Part shown: positions 18,906 to 26,938 of the stretch, one piece after another
Numbering within the stretch: position 1 is the stretch's first letter
Layout: the number at the start of each line of letters is the position of its first letter
NCBI RefSeq assembly: GCF_000155595.1
Contig: NZ_DS989904.1
Coordinates: 4,457,987-4,521,986, forward strand
DNA length: 64,000 nucleotides
Direction: 5' to 3'
DNA from: Synechococcus sp. PCC 7335
GTDB taxonomy: Bacteria; Cyanobacteriota; Cyanobacteriia; Phormidesmidales; Phormidesmidaceae
Made by a program: the position numbers and the translations under genes
The notes under the pieces: model-generated
Told to the model about the DNA's origin: nothing
Databases searched by the model: none
Seen by the model: only the letters and a program-made list of their open reading frames with translations

Positions 18906-20888
18906 GTGGATGAAATTAATATCTCGTTTGGAACCCCTGGAAGTGACTATCTCTCAAAAATATTTGCGCACATACCTGCTAGCAACCTTTTACCGGGTGG
19001 AGAAGAATTTCAGATCGTCTTAGGTAGAGCCGGAAACGACACTCTCAACGTTTATGATCCGACTAGCGAAGCGCCTGATACGCCTAACGTTGACCTGCTT
19101 ATCGGTGACCTATTCGATAACACTCCAGAAGAGTTCAATGTTTTCTCCCAGATTTTAGCAGGCAACTTGTTTGCCATCTTAGCTGCAGACATACCGTCAG
19201 TGGGCGCAGACAGGTTTGTCTTGGGAAATGAGTCTCACGCTTACTACACCAACCCTAGCGCGCAGGCGCTAACAACAACAGATCCAGGTGGCTTCAATCA
19301 GTTTGCTATTATCTATGACTTTGACCCAGAACAGGACGTCATCCAACTACACGGTAGCCAAAGTAACTATGTTCTTCAGGAGCTTGAGGATTTCCCTATT
19401 GAAGGACTTGGGCTATTTTCAGGAGAAGCCATCTATTCAACGGAGACTGGCGCTGCTGATTTAGTGGGTCTAGTGGTATCTACACCGGAAGTTGATTTAG
19501 CTTTAGATGGTGACTATCTTCAGTATGTGGACAAAGCTGTTGAAGGTAAGCCAAAACGAAACAAAGGGCGAAGAGGACGAAAGTTCGGTACGCTAGCGCA
19601 GGATCAGGGATATGGCATTGCGGTAGATCCTAGATGGGGTCAGGTGTACGTTACGGGGATTACAACAGGCTCTTTAAATGGCCCTAATCAAGGCGCTACG
19701 GACGTCTGGCTAAGCAAAATTAGTCGTAAAGGTAGGCCGCGCAGAAGGAAGTCTTTTCAGCTAGGAACTTCTGGCGTGGATAGTGCCTACAACGTTGTTA
19801 CGGACGCAGACGGCAACTTTTATGTTGCAGGGGATACAGAAGGTAGTCTCTTCGGTAGTGATGATTCACCCAACGGTAGCGATGCCTGGGTTGCGAAGTA
19901 TGCTCGTAACGGAAAGTTTCTGTGGGGACAACAAATTGGCGAAAGTGTAACAGGTGGCTTTTCATCGACGAGCACAGGACTTCAGGTCGATGATGATGGC
20001 AACGTTTATCTATCTGGGCTAGCGATTAAAGCCAGTCCTAATCCTGCTTTTCCGATTCAAGATGACGCTTGGGTCGTCAAGCTTGACAGTTACGGCGAGC
20101 AGCAATGGTTCACTCAGATAAGCGATCCGCTTCAGCCTGACGATTCGCCGCTGGCAAACACTCCCTTCTTCGACGAAACCTATGATCTAGCGGTTGATAC
20201 CACTGGCAATTCTTATCTAGTTGGATGGACTCAAGGACTCACCGAGCCCGCTGATCCCTCGCGCTCTATTTTGCAGTATGATGCCTGGCTCTCTAAGGTA
20301 GCGTCCGATGGCACGATTGAATGGACCCAGCAGTTTGGTAGTACGGACGAAGCGCAGGAATTCGCTTGGGGTGTTGACACCGACAGCGAGGGGAATATCT
20401 ATGTTACGGGATGGACAACGGGTACGCTAGGAGATCAAAGCTTTGGATCATACGATGTCTGGCTTGCTAAGTTTACGCCTGACGGTGGCGATCCAGTTTG
20501 GAAAAAGCAGATTGGCTCTACTGGGGATGATGGTCAGCTTTTTGCAGACATCTTGATTGATAGCTCTGATAATCTTTTTGTCTCAGGCTACACCAATGGT
20601 GATCTAGATACTGACGAGTTGACTAACGGCGGCAGTGGTAATGACTACGATGCCTGGGTCGGACGTTTTGATCTCGATGGGACTACCCAGTGGATTCAGG
20701 AGTTTGGGCTTGAAGGCAAGGATGATTATGCGACTCGTCTAGCTATCGATGATAGAAGGGGCTGGCTCTATGCAACTGGGTTTACAGAAGGCCCGCTAGG
20801 TAACGTCGACCCTTGGGTGACTAAGCTAGATGCTTACAGCGGTCAACTCCAAAACTTTCCCCTTTCTCCATTAGACGGCGCTGTATAG
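18906..20888 (+). CDS. RTX-like / seven-bladed SBBP beta-propeller protein
   Basis: A 660-residue protein in two parts. The N-terminal 200 residues resemble RTX/hemolysin-type calcium-binding proteins (FGTPGSDYLSKI, GRAGNDTLNVYD). Residues from about 225 to the end contain seven recurring units of the form G-x-x-Y-V-x-G-x-T-x-G followed by D-x-W-[LV]-x-K, for example QVYVTGITTG, NFYVAGDTEG, NIYVTGWTTG and NLFVSGYTNG. This is the SBBP pattern, and seven units suit one closed propeller. Two very basic linkers (KPKRNKGRRGRK and RKGRPRRRK) stand out in an otherwise acidic protein. There is no signal peptide; RTX features suggest type I export, but this is inference. GTG start, AGGAG 9 bases upstream. 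A cell-surface or binding role is likely, ligand unknown. Confidence 0.72.
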   Translation: MDEINISFGTPGSDYLSKIFAHIPASNLLPGGEEFQIVLGRAGNDTLNVYDPTSEAPDTPNVDLLIGDLFDNTPEEFNVFSQILAGNLFAILAADIPSVGADRFVLGNESHAYYTNPSAQALTTTDPGGFNQFAIIYDFDPEQDVIQLHGSQSNYVLQELEDFPIEGLGLFSGEAIYSTETGAADLVGLVVSTPEVDLALDGDYLQYVDKAVEGKPKRNKGRRGRKFGTLAQDQGYGIAVDPRWGQVYVTGITTGSLNGPNQGATDVWLSKISRKGRPRRRKSFQLGTSGVDSAYNVVTDADGNFYVAGDTEGSLFGSDDSPNGSDAWVAKYARNGKFLWGQQIGESVTGGFSSTSTGLQVDDDGNVYLSGLAIKASPNPAFPIQDDAWVVKLDSYGEQQWFTQISDPLQPDDSPLANTPFFDETYDLAVDTTGNSYLVGWTQGLTEPADPSRSILQYDAWLSKVASDGTIEWTQQFGSTDEAQEFAWGVDTDSEGNIYVTGWTTGTLGDQSFGSYDVWLAKFTPDGGDPVWKKQIGSTGDDGQLFADILIDSSDNLFVSGYTNGDLDTDELTNGGSGNDYDAWVGRFDLDGTTQWIQEFGLEGKDDYATRLAIDDRRGWLYATGFTEGPLGNVDPWVTKLDAYSGQLQNFPLSPLDGAV

Positions 20889-20917
20889 TCTCTGTAGCTT
20901 TTGTAGAGTTGCTGAGA

Positions 20918-20959
20918 AGATTCCTGTTGGTTCAAACGGTTACAGAACAACAGGAATCT
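20918..20959 (+). terminator. Strong hairpin after the propeller gene
   Basis: AGATTCCTGTTG (20918-20929) pairs perfectly with CAACAGGAATCT (20948-20959) around an 18-base loop, 30 bases after the stop. There is no T-run, so termination may be inefficient or the hairpin may protect the mRNA end. Confidence 0.5.
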
Positions 20960-21068
20960 CACCTACAGCGATGCGAAGATCGCGTCACCGCACGGCGCTA
21001 GGGAACGCACATAAAGACAGCACAAGCATGTATCCTCATGCTGCTATGCAGAATTTGCTGTGAGCTGA

Positions 21069-21112
21069 AGTTACAAAAGTACTCACCTTAATCTATGGAG
21101 TCTTTTGTAACT
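21069..21112 (-). terminator. Hairpin overlapping the ferredoxin stop codon
   Basis: AGTTACAAAAG-T-ACTC and GAGT-CTTTTGTAACT form an about 15-bp stem with one bulged base. The right arm lies in the last codons of the ferredoxin gene and the left arm lies beyond its stop. It probably terminates or stabilises the transcript, though no T-run follows. Confidence 0.45.
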
Positions 21113-21317
21113 CCGGTTTTTCTTCTGGCAGGATCGCACCTTCTACGGGACAGACCTGAAGGCAAATGCCACAGTCAATGCAGGTGTCAAAGTCAATCCA
21201 GTACCAGTCAGTGCCTTTCTTGTTTTTCCCAGGACCTTCGTGAATGCAGGCTACTGGACAAGCATCGACACAATCGGCAACACCTTCGCAAACGTTGGTC
21301 ACAATAGTATGGGACAC
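21093..21317 (-). CDS. Bacterial-type 2[4Fe-4S] ferredoxin
   Basis: A 74-residue electron carrier. The second cluster motif is canonical (CIDCGICLQVCP) and the first is CEGVADCVDACPVAC, with wider spacing between its first two Cys. The insert GPGKNKKGTDWYWIDFDTC between the two motifs is typical of the conserved cyanobacterial form of this ferredoxin. Partner enzymes cannot be read from context. It lies 52 bases downstream of hisZ on the same strand and could be read through from it, though it probably has its own promoter. Confidence 0.9.
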   Translation of the reverse strand: MSHTIVTNVCEGVADCVDACPVACIHEGPGKNKKGTDWYWIDFDTCIDCGICLQVCPVEGAILPEEKPELQKTP

Positions 21318-21369
21318 AATTTTCTTTCACTTAAATAGGGAGCATGCGCAATTAGCCGCTCTATCAAGC

Positions 21370-22623
21370 TTAGTTAACAATCTCTATATCAGGCAAGCCT
21401 TGATCTGAAATCCACGCAATTTGGTTGATTTTGCGTTTGTGCGCGATCGCCCTTACTTCATCGGGTGATTGATTCAAGTCCAAACTCATCTCAACCCGCA
21501 CCACGTTGGCTGATTCTCGCGCTTTCTGTGCATAGCTTAGGGCCGCAGCGACCGCATTTTCATCCCTTGGCACAATCAACCAGTCACTGGGAGGTGTCTC
21601 TTTTGGCATCTGACTATCCGGCAGCAGCGCTCTGTGTAGCTGCTCGATATTGAGCACAAACCCAATGCCTGGAAATCCCTCGCTGCTTGGCACCGGATCA
21701 TAGACAGAGAGTAAGTCGTCATAGCGTCCGCCTTGTCCAACCCTTTGAGCACCGTTGATTACCTCGAACACGATACCCGTGTAGTAATCAAAAGGGCGGA
21801 TCAAACTGAGATCAAGGATAACTGACGGTATGCTGGCACCCTGCTGTCGTTGCCGGTTGAGCAAATCGATCAATGATTTGAGCTGAAAGGCGATCACCCG
21901 CTGCTCTTCATCAAGATCAAAATTCGCTAGCTTCGCAAAGATCTCATCTGGCGCCCCTCGCAAATCCATAAGCCGCAGCGCCAAACTCCGCAAGTCATCT
22001 GATAGCGCTAGGCCGCTAAGCGCAACGCGATCTAACTTTGCGATAGACTGCCGGACCGCTTCGCGCCGCTCTTCAGGGAAAGGAGACAGCAACGAATAGG
22101 TCAAAGCCGCCTCACCCAATACAATACAGGTATCAGATAGATTAAGCGCACTTAAGCAATCGGCCACCAGCAGCAGCACTTCTATATCTGCCATCAGACT
22201 GCTGCTACCCAACAGCTCTATCCCCGCCTGATGATATTCCTGCTGTCCACCCTGGGTCCCTGTCGCAGAACGCCGAAAAACATTCGCGTTGTAATAAAGT
22301 CGCTGCGGGTAGGTGACTGAAGCTAGCCGAGTGACCGCAGCCCTAGCAATCGAAGCTGTCAGCTCTGGACGCAACCCAAGTCGTTGGCCACCTAGCTGAT
22401 TCATCTGCAGTTCAAGCACCTCAATTCGCTCAATCGCACCGCCCGCCATCAGCGTATCCATCGTCTCCACAGTGGATGTAATGATGCGGTGATACCCCCA
22501 CCGACAGAAGACTTCTTCTAGCCGATCTTCTATCCAACGTTTTTGAACAACATCTAACGGGAGCAGGTCTCGGCCCCCTGTAGGAGGCTGGTATGTTTTT
22601 CCTTCTGGGTTCCCTTCCGGCAT
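21370..22623 (-). CDS. hisZ: ATP phosphoribosyltransferase regulatory subunit
   Basis: HisZ is a catalytically inactive histidyl-tRNA-synthetase-like protein that partners short-form HisG in the first step of histidine synthesis. The class II synthetase-like core is visible (GGRDLLPLDVVQ, LRPELTASIARAA, RPFDYYTGIVFEV, VGQGGRYDDLL). The length of 417 residues and the absence of an anticodon-binding domain favour HisZ over HisS. Its ATG directly abuts the stop of the J-domain gene, so translation is probably coupled. HisG is not nearby. Confidence 0.9.
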   Translation of the reverse strand: MPEGNPEGKTYQPPTGGRDLLPLDVVQKRWIEDRLEEVFCRWGYHRIITSTVETMDTLMAGGAIERIEVLELQMNQLGGQRLGLRPELTASIARAAVTRLASVTYPQRLYYNANVFRRSATGTQGGQQEYHQAGIELLGSSSLMADIEVLLLVADCLSALNLSDTCIVLGEAALTYSLLSPFPEERREAVRQSIAKLDRVALSGLALSDDLRSLALRLMDLRGAPDEIFAKLANFDLDEEQRVIAFQLKSLIDLLNRQRQQGASIPSVILDLSLIRPFDYYTGIVFEVINGAQRVGQGGRYDDLLSVYDPVPSSEGFPGIGFVLNIEQLHRALLPDSQMPKETPPSDWLIVPRDENAVAAALSYAQKARESANVVRVEMSLDLNQSPDEVRAIAHKRKINQIAWISDQGLPDIEIVN

Positions 22624-23610
22624 CTATTTTTTCTTTCCACCAAACAATCCAAGTAAAAGACCGCCTCCCTGCTTTCCCTTTTTTGTGCCCTTTTTTGTGC
22701 CCTTACTTTGGGCCTTGACATCAGCGTTGCCTTTCCTAGAGGCGGTCTGCTTACGACTTATTGGGTGCTTGCTTGCGCTGAGTTTGTCCTGTACCGTTTG
22801 GGCGGTTTGGTTCTCAGGCTCGATGGCAAGCGCTTGTTTCGCATGTATTCCAGCCATCGTTGCCTGCCCAGATCTAAGGTATAGATTAGACAAATAAGCA
22901 TGGCAAGGTGCACTTTTGGGATGGGAGCCGATCGCTTCTCGCAGTTCTAAAATACCGCGAGAGTAGTCACGCTGCGCTTCAAATTCTTTGGCCCGACGGA
23001 TATAGCTATCGATAATAGACGTTCGAGCTTGTCCGCTCATAGGCCGAACTCTAGTCGAAGAGACAGCTGACCCAGCAGTTGTAGACTCTGTAGTAGCAAG
23101 CTTCGAAGCGATAGGAGCTTTCTGAGTTCCTTTATTCAGGGTTCCTGTTCTGATTAGATAGACGGCATTAAGCTCACTCAACTCACCGATTACAGATTCC
23201 ACCAAGTCTAGAGTGTCAAACTGCGTACTGGCTATCTGTTTGATAGCAGCAGCATACTCAGCTTCTAACGGATTACTATCTAATAGCTTCCGAGCGCGAT
23301 CGCTGTTGAAGGAAACAAGGTCAGGCGCTCCGATGAGCTGTTGCTGCTTCATCTTCAGTAGAAATTGATGTTCTCTTAGCGGTTTACCTTTACTAAGCAC
23401 TTCATAGGCAGGATTCACTCGTTTAGAAAGCAGCTGACTAGCTAGCTGTCGCTGCGCTTCAGTAGCTTCGTGCAAACTGTCTGGATGGAGCTGGCGGGCA
23501 ATTTGTAGATAGCGTCTTCTAACTTGGCTAGGCTCTGCTGATAGAGAAAAACCTAGTATTGCATGGTAATCAATCATGCCAAGTTGAAAGAGCCCTGCTT
23601 GTATAGACAT
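22624..23610 (-). CDS. J-domain protein with TPR-like C-terminus
   Basis: A 328-residue DnaJ-like co-chaperone. The J-domain occupies residues 12-80 with the HPD motif (ARQLHPDSL) that stimulates DnaK ATPase. There are no G/F or zinc-finger regions, so it is a type III J-protein. Residues 205-275 carry TPR-like helices (RDYSRGILELREAIGSHP; the following LSNLYLRSGQATMAG). The C-terminal 50 residues are Lys/Gly-rich. The client is unknown. The stop codon touches the hisZ start, giving a two-gene unit. Confidence 0.85.
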   Translation of the reverse strand: MSIQAGLFQLGMIDYHAILGFSLSAEPSQVRRRYLQIARQLHPDSLHEATEAQRQLASQLLSKRVNPAYEVLSKGKPLREHQFLLKMKQQQLIGAPDLVSFNSDRARKLLDSNPLEAEYAAAIKQIASTQFDTLDLVESVIGELSELNAVYLIRTGTLNKGTQKAPIASKLATTESTTAGSAVSSTRVRPMSGQARTSIIDSYIRRAKEFEAQRDYSRGILELREAIGSHPKSAPCHAYLSNLYLRSGQATMAGIHAKQALAIEPENQTAQTVQDKLSASKHPISRKQTASRKGNADVKAQSKGTKKGTKKGKQGGGLLLGLFGGKKK

Positions 23611-23667
23611 AGCCTTTTATAGATCATCGATAGTGACCTCAGAGTGCCCTCGATCTGTGCGCGCTAC

Positions 23668-23703
23668 TTTGTGCGCTGTAGAATCTTTGTGCGCTATAGA
23701 ATA
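23668..23703 (+). repeat. Tandem 18-bp direct repeats in a divergent promoter region
   Basis: Two adjacent 18-bp units (TTTGTGCGCTGTAGAATC and TTTGTGCGCTATAGAATA) differ at two positions. A third partial unit (CTGTGCGCGCTAC) precedes them at about 23655. They lie between the divergent starts of the J-domain and YdeI-like genes and could be operator sites. Confidence 0.45.
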
Positions 23704-23746
23704 AATCGCTGTTTGTAGAGGGTTGTGCTATTCGTGGATTTTTGCT

Positions 23747-24322
23747 ATGTCCAAACTGAATGATCTAGAGCAGGTAGAAGTAGATAGTCGTCAGGCCTGG
23801 CGTAACTGGTTGAACGAAAATCAGTCTCGCTCTCAGAGCATTTGGCTAGTCACCTACAAAAAACATACAGGCGATCGCTACTTGCCCTATGACGCCATTG
23901 TTGAAGAAGCGCTGTGCTTTGGCTGGATTGATAGTTTGCCTAGAAAACTAGATGCAGACCGAAGTATGCTGTTGCTTTCACCGCGCCAGCCAAAAAGCGT
24001 TTGGTCAAAACTGAACAAAGAGCGAGTAGACAGGTTAGTTCGCGATGGCCTAATGACTCCAGCCGGGATGAAGAAAGTTGAGAGGGCAAAGGCAGACGGA
24101 TCTTGGAACTTCTTAGACGATGTGGAGGCTTTACAAATTCCAGATGATCTATCTGCGGCCTTGGCAGCAAACCCAACCGCTAAGCAAAACTTCGAAAAGT
24201 TTAGTCCATCTGGGAAAAAGGGGATCTTGCAGTGGATAAAAATGGCAAAGCGATCGCAAACCCGCCAGCAAAGAATTGAAAAAACAGTAGCGCAAGCTGC
24301 GCTCAATAAGAAGGCAGTTTAG
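23747..24322 (+). CDS. YdeI/OmpD-associated-family protein
   Basis: A 191-residue soluble protein with the pattern of the YdeI/OmpD-associated family: W-x-x-W at the N-terminus, WLVTYKKHTGDRYLPYDAIVEEALCFGWIDS, and SVWSKLNKERV. The C-terminal helical half ends in SPSGKKGILQWIKMAKRSQTRQQRIEK, also a family signature. Its biochemical role is not established. ATG at 23747 is preferred over an upstream TTG at 23723. It precedes mnmD by 35 bases and may share its transcript. Confidence 0.82.
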   Translation: MSKLNDLEQVEVDSRQAWRNWLNENQSRSQSIWLVTYKKHTGDRYLPYDAIVEEALCFGWIDSLPRKLDADRSMLLLSPRQPKSVWSKLNKERVDRLVRDGLMTPAGMKKVERAKADGSWNFLDDVEALQIPDDLSAALAANPTAKQNFEKFSPSGKKGILQWIKMAKRSQTRQQRIEKTVAQAALNKKAV

Positions 24323-24357
24323 AAGAAGACAGTCTTCTAGATTGACACAATCAAGAT

Positions 24358-25245
24358 GTGCGGATAAGAGAAGTGTTTACACCAGTCAGGACAGAAGACG
24401 GCTCAAATACGTTTTACTCAGACGAATTTGATGAATGGTTTCACAGCCGAGCAGGTGCCTACAACGAAGCCCAGAAAACCTACGTTGAAGCGTCCAACAT
24501 CGCTGGTAGAGCCAGACAGAATAGCCTATCTATACTCGATGTTTGCTACGGACTGGGATACAACACAGCAGCAGCGCTAGAAACAATTTGGGGAGTAAAT
24601 CCACAGTGTTTTGTGAATCTAAGGGCGTTAGAGATTGATGTAGAAGTCGCTAGAAGTGCGATCGCACAAAACCTAACCCAGAACTATAGTCCTTTAGCAC
24701 AGGTCCTAGAAGACTTAGCAGCCCACTACAGCGCCAAAAGAGCAACTCTATACGCACAATTAGTGTTAGGTGATGCCCGCCAGCAAATTCAGACCCTAGT
24801 TAATCAGGCATGGCAAGCAGATACCATCTTTCTAGACCCGTTTTCTCCTCCCCACTGCCCTCAGCTATGGACGCTAGAATTCCTAACGCTAGTTGCGCAA
24901 TGTCTCGATCCGAATGATGGAGTGCTCGTCACTTACTCCTGCGCAGCGGCTGTACGCTCAGCCCTACAGTCCATCGGTCTGACTATCCGCTCTACTGACG
25001 CAGGCAGTCGCAAATGGCCAGGCACTATTGCCAGCTTTTCCCCTGCCGCCCTACCGCTCTCATCTAGACAGCTCTCTAAGCAAGAACAAGAACACCTACA
25101 AACCAAAGCCGCCGTTCCCTACCGCGATCCGAGCCTGACCTCAACCGCCTCAGAAATACTGGCTAGGCGAACGCAACAACAGTTGGACTCCGATCTGATA
25201 CCCACTGGCCCCTGGCGGAAACGATGGGCCGCGTTCAAGCAATAA
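24358..25245 (+). CDS. mnmD: tRNA 5-methylaminomethyl-2-thiouridine methyltransferase (MnmD type)
   Basis: This SAM-dependent enzyme should perform the final methylation of the wobble uridine to mnm5s2U in certain tRNAs. The signature of the MnmC N-terminal domain is present: TFYSDEFDEWFHS, followed by AYNEAQKTYVE, a SAM-binding stretch LDVCYGLGYNTAAAL, and DTIFLDPFSPPHCPQLW. The FAD oxidase half of bifunctional MnmC is absent, so this is a stand-alone MnmD. The start is GTG at 24358; the overlapping ATG at 24356 runs into a stop after three codons. Confidence 0.85.
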   Translation: MRIREVFTPVRTEDGSNTFYSDEFDEWFHSRAGAYNEAQKTYVEASNIAGRARQNSLSILDVCYGLGYNTAAALETIWGVNPQCFVNLRALEIDVEVARSAIAQNLTQNYSPLAQVLEDLAAHYSAKRATLYAQLVLGDARQQIQTLVNQAWQADTIFLDPFSPPHCPQLWTLEFLTLVAQCLDPNDGVLVTYSCAAAVRSALQSIGLTIRSTDAGSRKWPGTIASFSPAALPLSSRQLSKQEQEHLQTKAAVPYRDPSLTSTASEILARRTQQQLDSDLIPTGPWRKRWAAFKQ

Positions 25246-25273
25246 TGATATCAACCCGCTAGTAGCTAAAGCT

Positions 25274-26107
25274 ATGGAAAAGTTCTCTTATCTTGCTGAC
25301 GTTCAATGGCTCTATGAACACCTAGATAGTCCTGATCTCGTCGTCATCGACACTCGCTTTTCTCTATCACAGCCACAGCAAGGCTACGAACAGTATCGAG
25401 CAGGCCATATTCCAGGCGCTTACTACCTAGATTTAAATCAAGATCTCTCCAGTTCCGTACAAGACCACGGCGGTCGCCATCCCCTGCCAGACTGGGATAC
25501 ATTTGTAGATAAGCTTGACCAGATGGGTATTCATTCAGACCAGCCAAGTGGACCTACCCAAATCGTCATCTATGACGATTCACGGTTTGCTTTTGCTGCT
25601 CGCCTATGGTGGATGCTCAGATATCTTGGCCACGAGCAGGTCGCCATACTAAATGGCGGTATCCAAGCTTGGAAATCAGCCGGGTTCGCCTTAAGTAAAG
25701 AAGTTCCTGTACAGAAATCAGGAAATTTCGTGCCAGATCCTCAGACTGATTGGATTGTAGATGTTGAAACGGTGCGGCAGCAAAAAGACAAGCCGGACGT
25801 CGTCATCATTGACGCTAGATCGCCTGAACGCTGGCAAGGAAAAGTCGAGCCAATTGATCCGGTTGCAGGTAGCATTCCTAGCTCAGTCAATTCATTTTGG
25901 AAGGACACCAGCACAGAAGATGGGCGGCTCAAAAGTACAGGTGAGCTAGCCGAACACTGGAACCGCTTAGAGCTGCCGCCCGAAACCATCGTTTACTGTG
26001 GATCAGGTGTGACGGCCTGTGTCAATCTCTTCTCACTGGTAATGGCAGGACACCCAATGTACAAGCTCTATCCTGGCGGCTGGAGCGACTGGTGCTCGTA
26101 TCTATAA
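25274..26107 (+). CDS. Sulfurtransferase with two rhodanese domains
   Basis: A 277-residue thiosulfate/3-mercaptopyruvate sulfurtransferase. The N-terminal rhodanese domain (residues 1-140) is inactive-type and contains HIPGAYYLDLNQDLSS. The C-terminal domain has the active loop CGSGVTACVN, with the catalytic Cys that carries persulfide. The loop reads CGSGVTA, which is seen in mercaptopyruvate-type enzymes, but the donor cannot be fixed from sequence. It lies 28 bases after mnmD, whose pathway uses thiolated tRNA; a link is possible but unproven. Confidence 0.88.
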   Translation: MEKFSYLADVQWLYEHLDSPDLVVIDTRFSLSQPQQGYEQYRAGHIPGAYYLDLNQDLSSSVQDHGGRHPLPDWDTFVDKLDQMGIHSDQPSGPTQIVIYDDSRFAFAARLWWMLRYLGHEQVAILNGGIQAWKSAGFALSKEVPVQKSGNFVPDPQTDWIVDVETVRQQKDKPDVVIIDARSPERWQGKVEPIDPVAGSIPSSVNSFWKDTSTEDGRLKSTGELAEHWNRLELPPETIVYCGSGVTACVNLFSLVMAGHPMYKLYPGGWSDWCSYL

Positions 26108-26182
26108 GCTAGTGGTCGTATTTACAGGAAGTATCTATGCCAGATTGTCCAGGTTGTTGGCAAATACACAGCTAGGTTGTAA

Positions 26183-26746
26183 ATGACAGTTCGAATCTAT
26201 GGCAATCGCGAAATCAAAACGCTAGCAGGGGAAGCAACCAGGCCAACTTCTGCAAGGGTTAGGGAAGCGGTGTTCAATATCTGGCGAGGGCGGGTTTTGG
26301 GTTGTCGCTGGCTAGATCTGTGTGCAGGGAGCGGGGCTATGGGAGCGGAAGCCCTGTGCCGGGGAGCAGCAGAAGTTGTCGGGATTGAGAAGTCGGCGGC
26401 AGCTTGCCGAGTTGTAGAGCAAAACTGGTTGAAGGTAGCCAAGACTAGCCAAAAGCAGCAAATCATCAAAGGTGATGTGGTACGTCAGATCAAAAAATTG
26501 ACCGGCAAGTTCGATTTGATCTACTTTGATCCGCCTTATGCGGCCAACTTGTATCAACCAGTGCTACCCATGCTGCTAGATCTGTTATCGCCTTTGGGCC
26601 AGGCAGCAATAGAGTGCGGTACGCGGCAGTGTCAGCTTGGTCCAATTCCTCAAGGGCTAGAGATTGCCAAGGAGAAGAAATATGGCAGTACCCACGTCTT
26701 TTTTTTGCGCTTTACTTCATTTGATTGCTCTAATAAGTATTTATAA
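26183..26746 (+). CDS. rsmD: 16S rRNA (guanine-966-N2)-methyltransferase
   Basis: RsmD methylates G966 of 16S rRNA on the assembling 30S subunit. Family marks are TRPTSARVREAVFNI, the SAM motif WLDLCAGSGAMGAEALCRGA and the catalytic DPPY in LIYFDPPYAAN. The length of 187 residues is typical. It ends the same-strand run that starts at 23747, and is separated from flv3 by about 190 bases that presumably hold the flv promoter. Confidence 0.92.
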   Translation: MTVRIYGNREIKTLAGEATRPTSARVREAVFNIWRGRVLGCRWLDLCAGSGAMGAEALCRGAAEVVGIEKSAAACRVVEQNWLKVAKTSQKQQIIKGDVVRQIKKLTGKFDLIYFDPPYAANLYQPVLPMLLDLLSPLGQAAIECGTRQCQLGPIPQGLEIAKEKKYGSTHVFFLRFTSFDCSNKYL

Positions 26747-26938
26747 CTAAAGCATCTATCACCCTGCTGACAGAGAGAACAATGGCTAGAAGCCTTATGT
26801 ATCAGCACAAAAAGCGACTTGTTGCCTCTGAGCCTAGCTAGGGATCGCTACATTTAGCCCTGCACAGATGAGCATTTTACGGCACAATATGAATTAAGAA
26901 ACATAAACGTTGCTAAAGTCGCTGAAGAGGGAATCAAG

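Noticed and set aside
23655-23703. Tandem repeats as a CRISPR array
   Set aside because: The units are adjacent without spacers and only two to three are present, and no cas gene is in the window.
24356-24367. ATG at 24356 as the mnmD start
   Set aside because: This ATG reads into a TAA after three codons; the overlapping GTG at 24358 opens the real frame.
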